From an uncultured Collinsella sp. (GTDB lineage Bacteria; Actinomycetota; Coriobacteriia; Coriobacteriales; Coriobacteriaceae): a stretch of DNA of 32,222 nt. How positions within the stretch are numbered: the first letter of the stretch is position 1; each line of letters starts with the position of its first letter. Below the pieces are notes generated by a model. That model saw only the letters and a program-made list of their open reading frames with translations. It was not told where the DNA came from and did no database searches. The position numbers and the translations under genes were made by a program. The DNA lies in the NCBI GenBank assembly GCA_902470905.1, contig CABRIC010000018.1:1-32222 (forward strand), written 5' to 3'. Shown here in pieces: positions 31,290 through 32,222 of this stretch.

Positions 31290-32222
31290 CTAGTCCTCGT
31301 CTTTTTGGTCTGCGAGCAAGCTCGCAGACGTAAGCCCCAAGATCTCGTCGACCTCCCGCGCGTCTTCCAGCGCGTCGATATCCTTGAGCTTGCGCTCCAT
31401 AACGTTGATACGCGTGGTGATGATGCCCTCGACCGTCTTTCCTGCGGTCTCAATCTGCTGCTGGGCGCGGCGCAGCGCCGCCTGATAGCGCGGCAGCTCG
31501 GCCTTGACGGCGGAGAGCACGCGCAGCACGTCATCGGTGCGTTTTTGCAGCTTAAACGTCTGGTAGCTCATCTGCAGGCTGTTGAGGATGGCCGCCATGG
31601 TGCTGGGGCCGGCAACGTTAACGTGATAGTCGCGGCCCAGGGTCTCGATAAGCCCGGGGCGGCTGACGACCTCGGCGTACAGGCCCTCAAACGGCACGAA
31701 CAGAATGCCAAAGTTGGTGGTCGCGGGCACGCTCAGGTACTTTTCGCAGATGTCCTTGGCCTCGCGTTTCACCATCATATCGAGCGTCTTGCGCGCTGCG
31801 GCAACGGCCTCAGCGTCACCCGACTCCTGGGCGTCGAGCAGATGCTCGTACGCATCGCCCGGGAATTTGGAGTCGATCGGCAGCAGCACGGGATCGCCCT
31901 CGTCTACCGGCAGCTTGACGGCAAACTCAACCCGCTCCGAGGCGCCGGGCTTGGTGGCGACATTTTCCAGATACTGGTCGGGCGTAAGGATGTCCGCCAG
32001 GATTGCACCCAGCTGTACCTCGCCCAAAATGCCGCGCGCCTTGACGTTGCCCAGCACGCGCTTGAGGTCGCCTACGCCGGTGGCGATAGACTGCATATCG
32101 CCCAAACCCTTGTACACGGCCTCGAGCTGGTCGCTCACCTGCTTAAACGATGCAGACAGGCGATCGTTGAGCGTGCGGGAGAGTTTCTCGTCCACCGTCG
32201 CGCGCATCTGATCGAGCTGCAC
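31290..32222 (-). CDS. rmuC: DNA recombination protein RmuC family, N-terminus outside window
   Basis: 310 residues visible; the frame is still open at the window edge, so the true start and probably an N-terminal membrane anchor and coiled coil lie beyond 32222. The RmuC core is clear: LGNVKARGILGEVQLGAIL, LPIDSKFPGDAYE, the block FGILFVPFEGLYAEV and GPSTMAAILNSLQM. RmuC proteins are linked to limiting inverted-repeat rearrangements and have a predicted PD-(D/E)xK-like core. A coiled-coil-rich region follows the core (about 230-300), and the end is acidic (DQKDED). A 125-bp gap without a clear terminator separates it from the ABC exporter gene on the same strand. Confidence 0.93.
   Translation of the reverse strand: MQLDQMRATVDEKLSRTLNDRLSASFKQVSDQLEAVYKGLGDMQSIATGVGDLKRVLGNVKARGILGEVQLGAILADILTPDQYLENVATKPGASERVEFAVKLPVDEGDPVLLPIDSKFPGDAYEHLLDAQESGDAEAVAAARKTLDMMVKREAKDICEKYLSVPATTNFGILFVPFEGLYAEVVSRPGLIETLGRDYHVNVAGPSTMAAILNSLQMSYQTFKLQKRTDDVLRVLSAVKAELPRYQAALRRAQQQIETAGKTVEGIITTRINVMERKLKDIDALEDAREVDEILGLTSASLLADQKDED

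Overview
The window looks like chromosome from a Collinsella-like member of the Coriobacteriia (Actinomycetota). The support is high GC with strong third-position G/C, mannose-family PTS and fructosamine-type deglycase genes as in gut Coriobacteriia, and homologues of that group throughout. I infer this from protein and codon style only; no rRNA, tRNA, CRISPR array or complete mobile element is visible.

Layout. 1-5.9 kb: 5'-truncated M16C zinc metallopeptidase, 5-formyltetrahydrofolate cyclo-ligase, a MetA-family homoserine O-acetyltransferase (minus strand), and an L-2-hydroxyacid dehydrogenase of the lactate dehydrogenase family. 6-11 kb (minus strand): gntR2, then recQ-gntR1 nearly touching, then a SIS-domain sugar-phosphate deglycase. 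11.2-13.3 kb: YitT-family membrane protein and a HAD phosphatase. 13.3-17.1 kb: a minus-strand operon PTS IIAB-IIC-IID-SIS deglycase. 17.3-20.7 kb: EamA transporter, a third SIS deglycase and a divergent third GntR regulator. 20.7-32.2 kb: GNAT acetyltransferase, threonine aldolase-like enzyme, PAP2 phosphatase, mfd, an AAA/DUF4143 ATPase that looks imported, nth, an ABC exporter and rmuC (cut by the window end).

The theme of the middle is uptake and splitting of sugar conjugates. Three FrlB-like deglycases, three GntR/UTRA regulators and one mannose-type PTS match the way Amadori compounds such as fructoselysine or glucoselysine are imported as 6-phosphates and cleaved to a sugar phosphate plus an amine. 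Each regulator can be paired with its own operator-like sequence. GntR1 fits twin 17-bp sites around the SIS1 promoter. GntR2 fits an ACGT-N5-ACGT element found at gntR2, the PTS operon and (one mismatch) the EamA gene. GntR3 fits three copies of a GCATACAA element in the SIS3/gntR3 divergent region. The shared GntR2 site suggests a regulon of PTS import, deglycation and possibly amine export by the EamA carrier.

The second theme is intergenic DNA full of imperfect palindromes. Several families recur inside this window, often right after a stop codon where they can act as terminators: a 41-bp element 40/41 identical at two places, a 43-bp element with a compensated stem change, a GTAGATTTT..GGACATGCC family, and a local array of three abutting 27-bp units.
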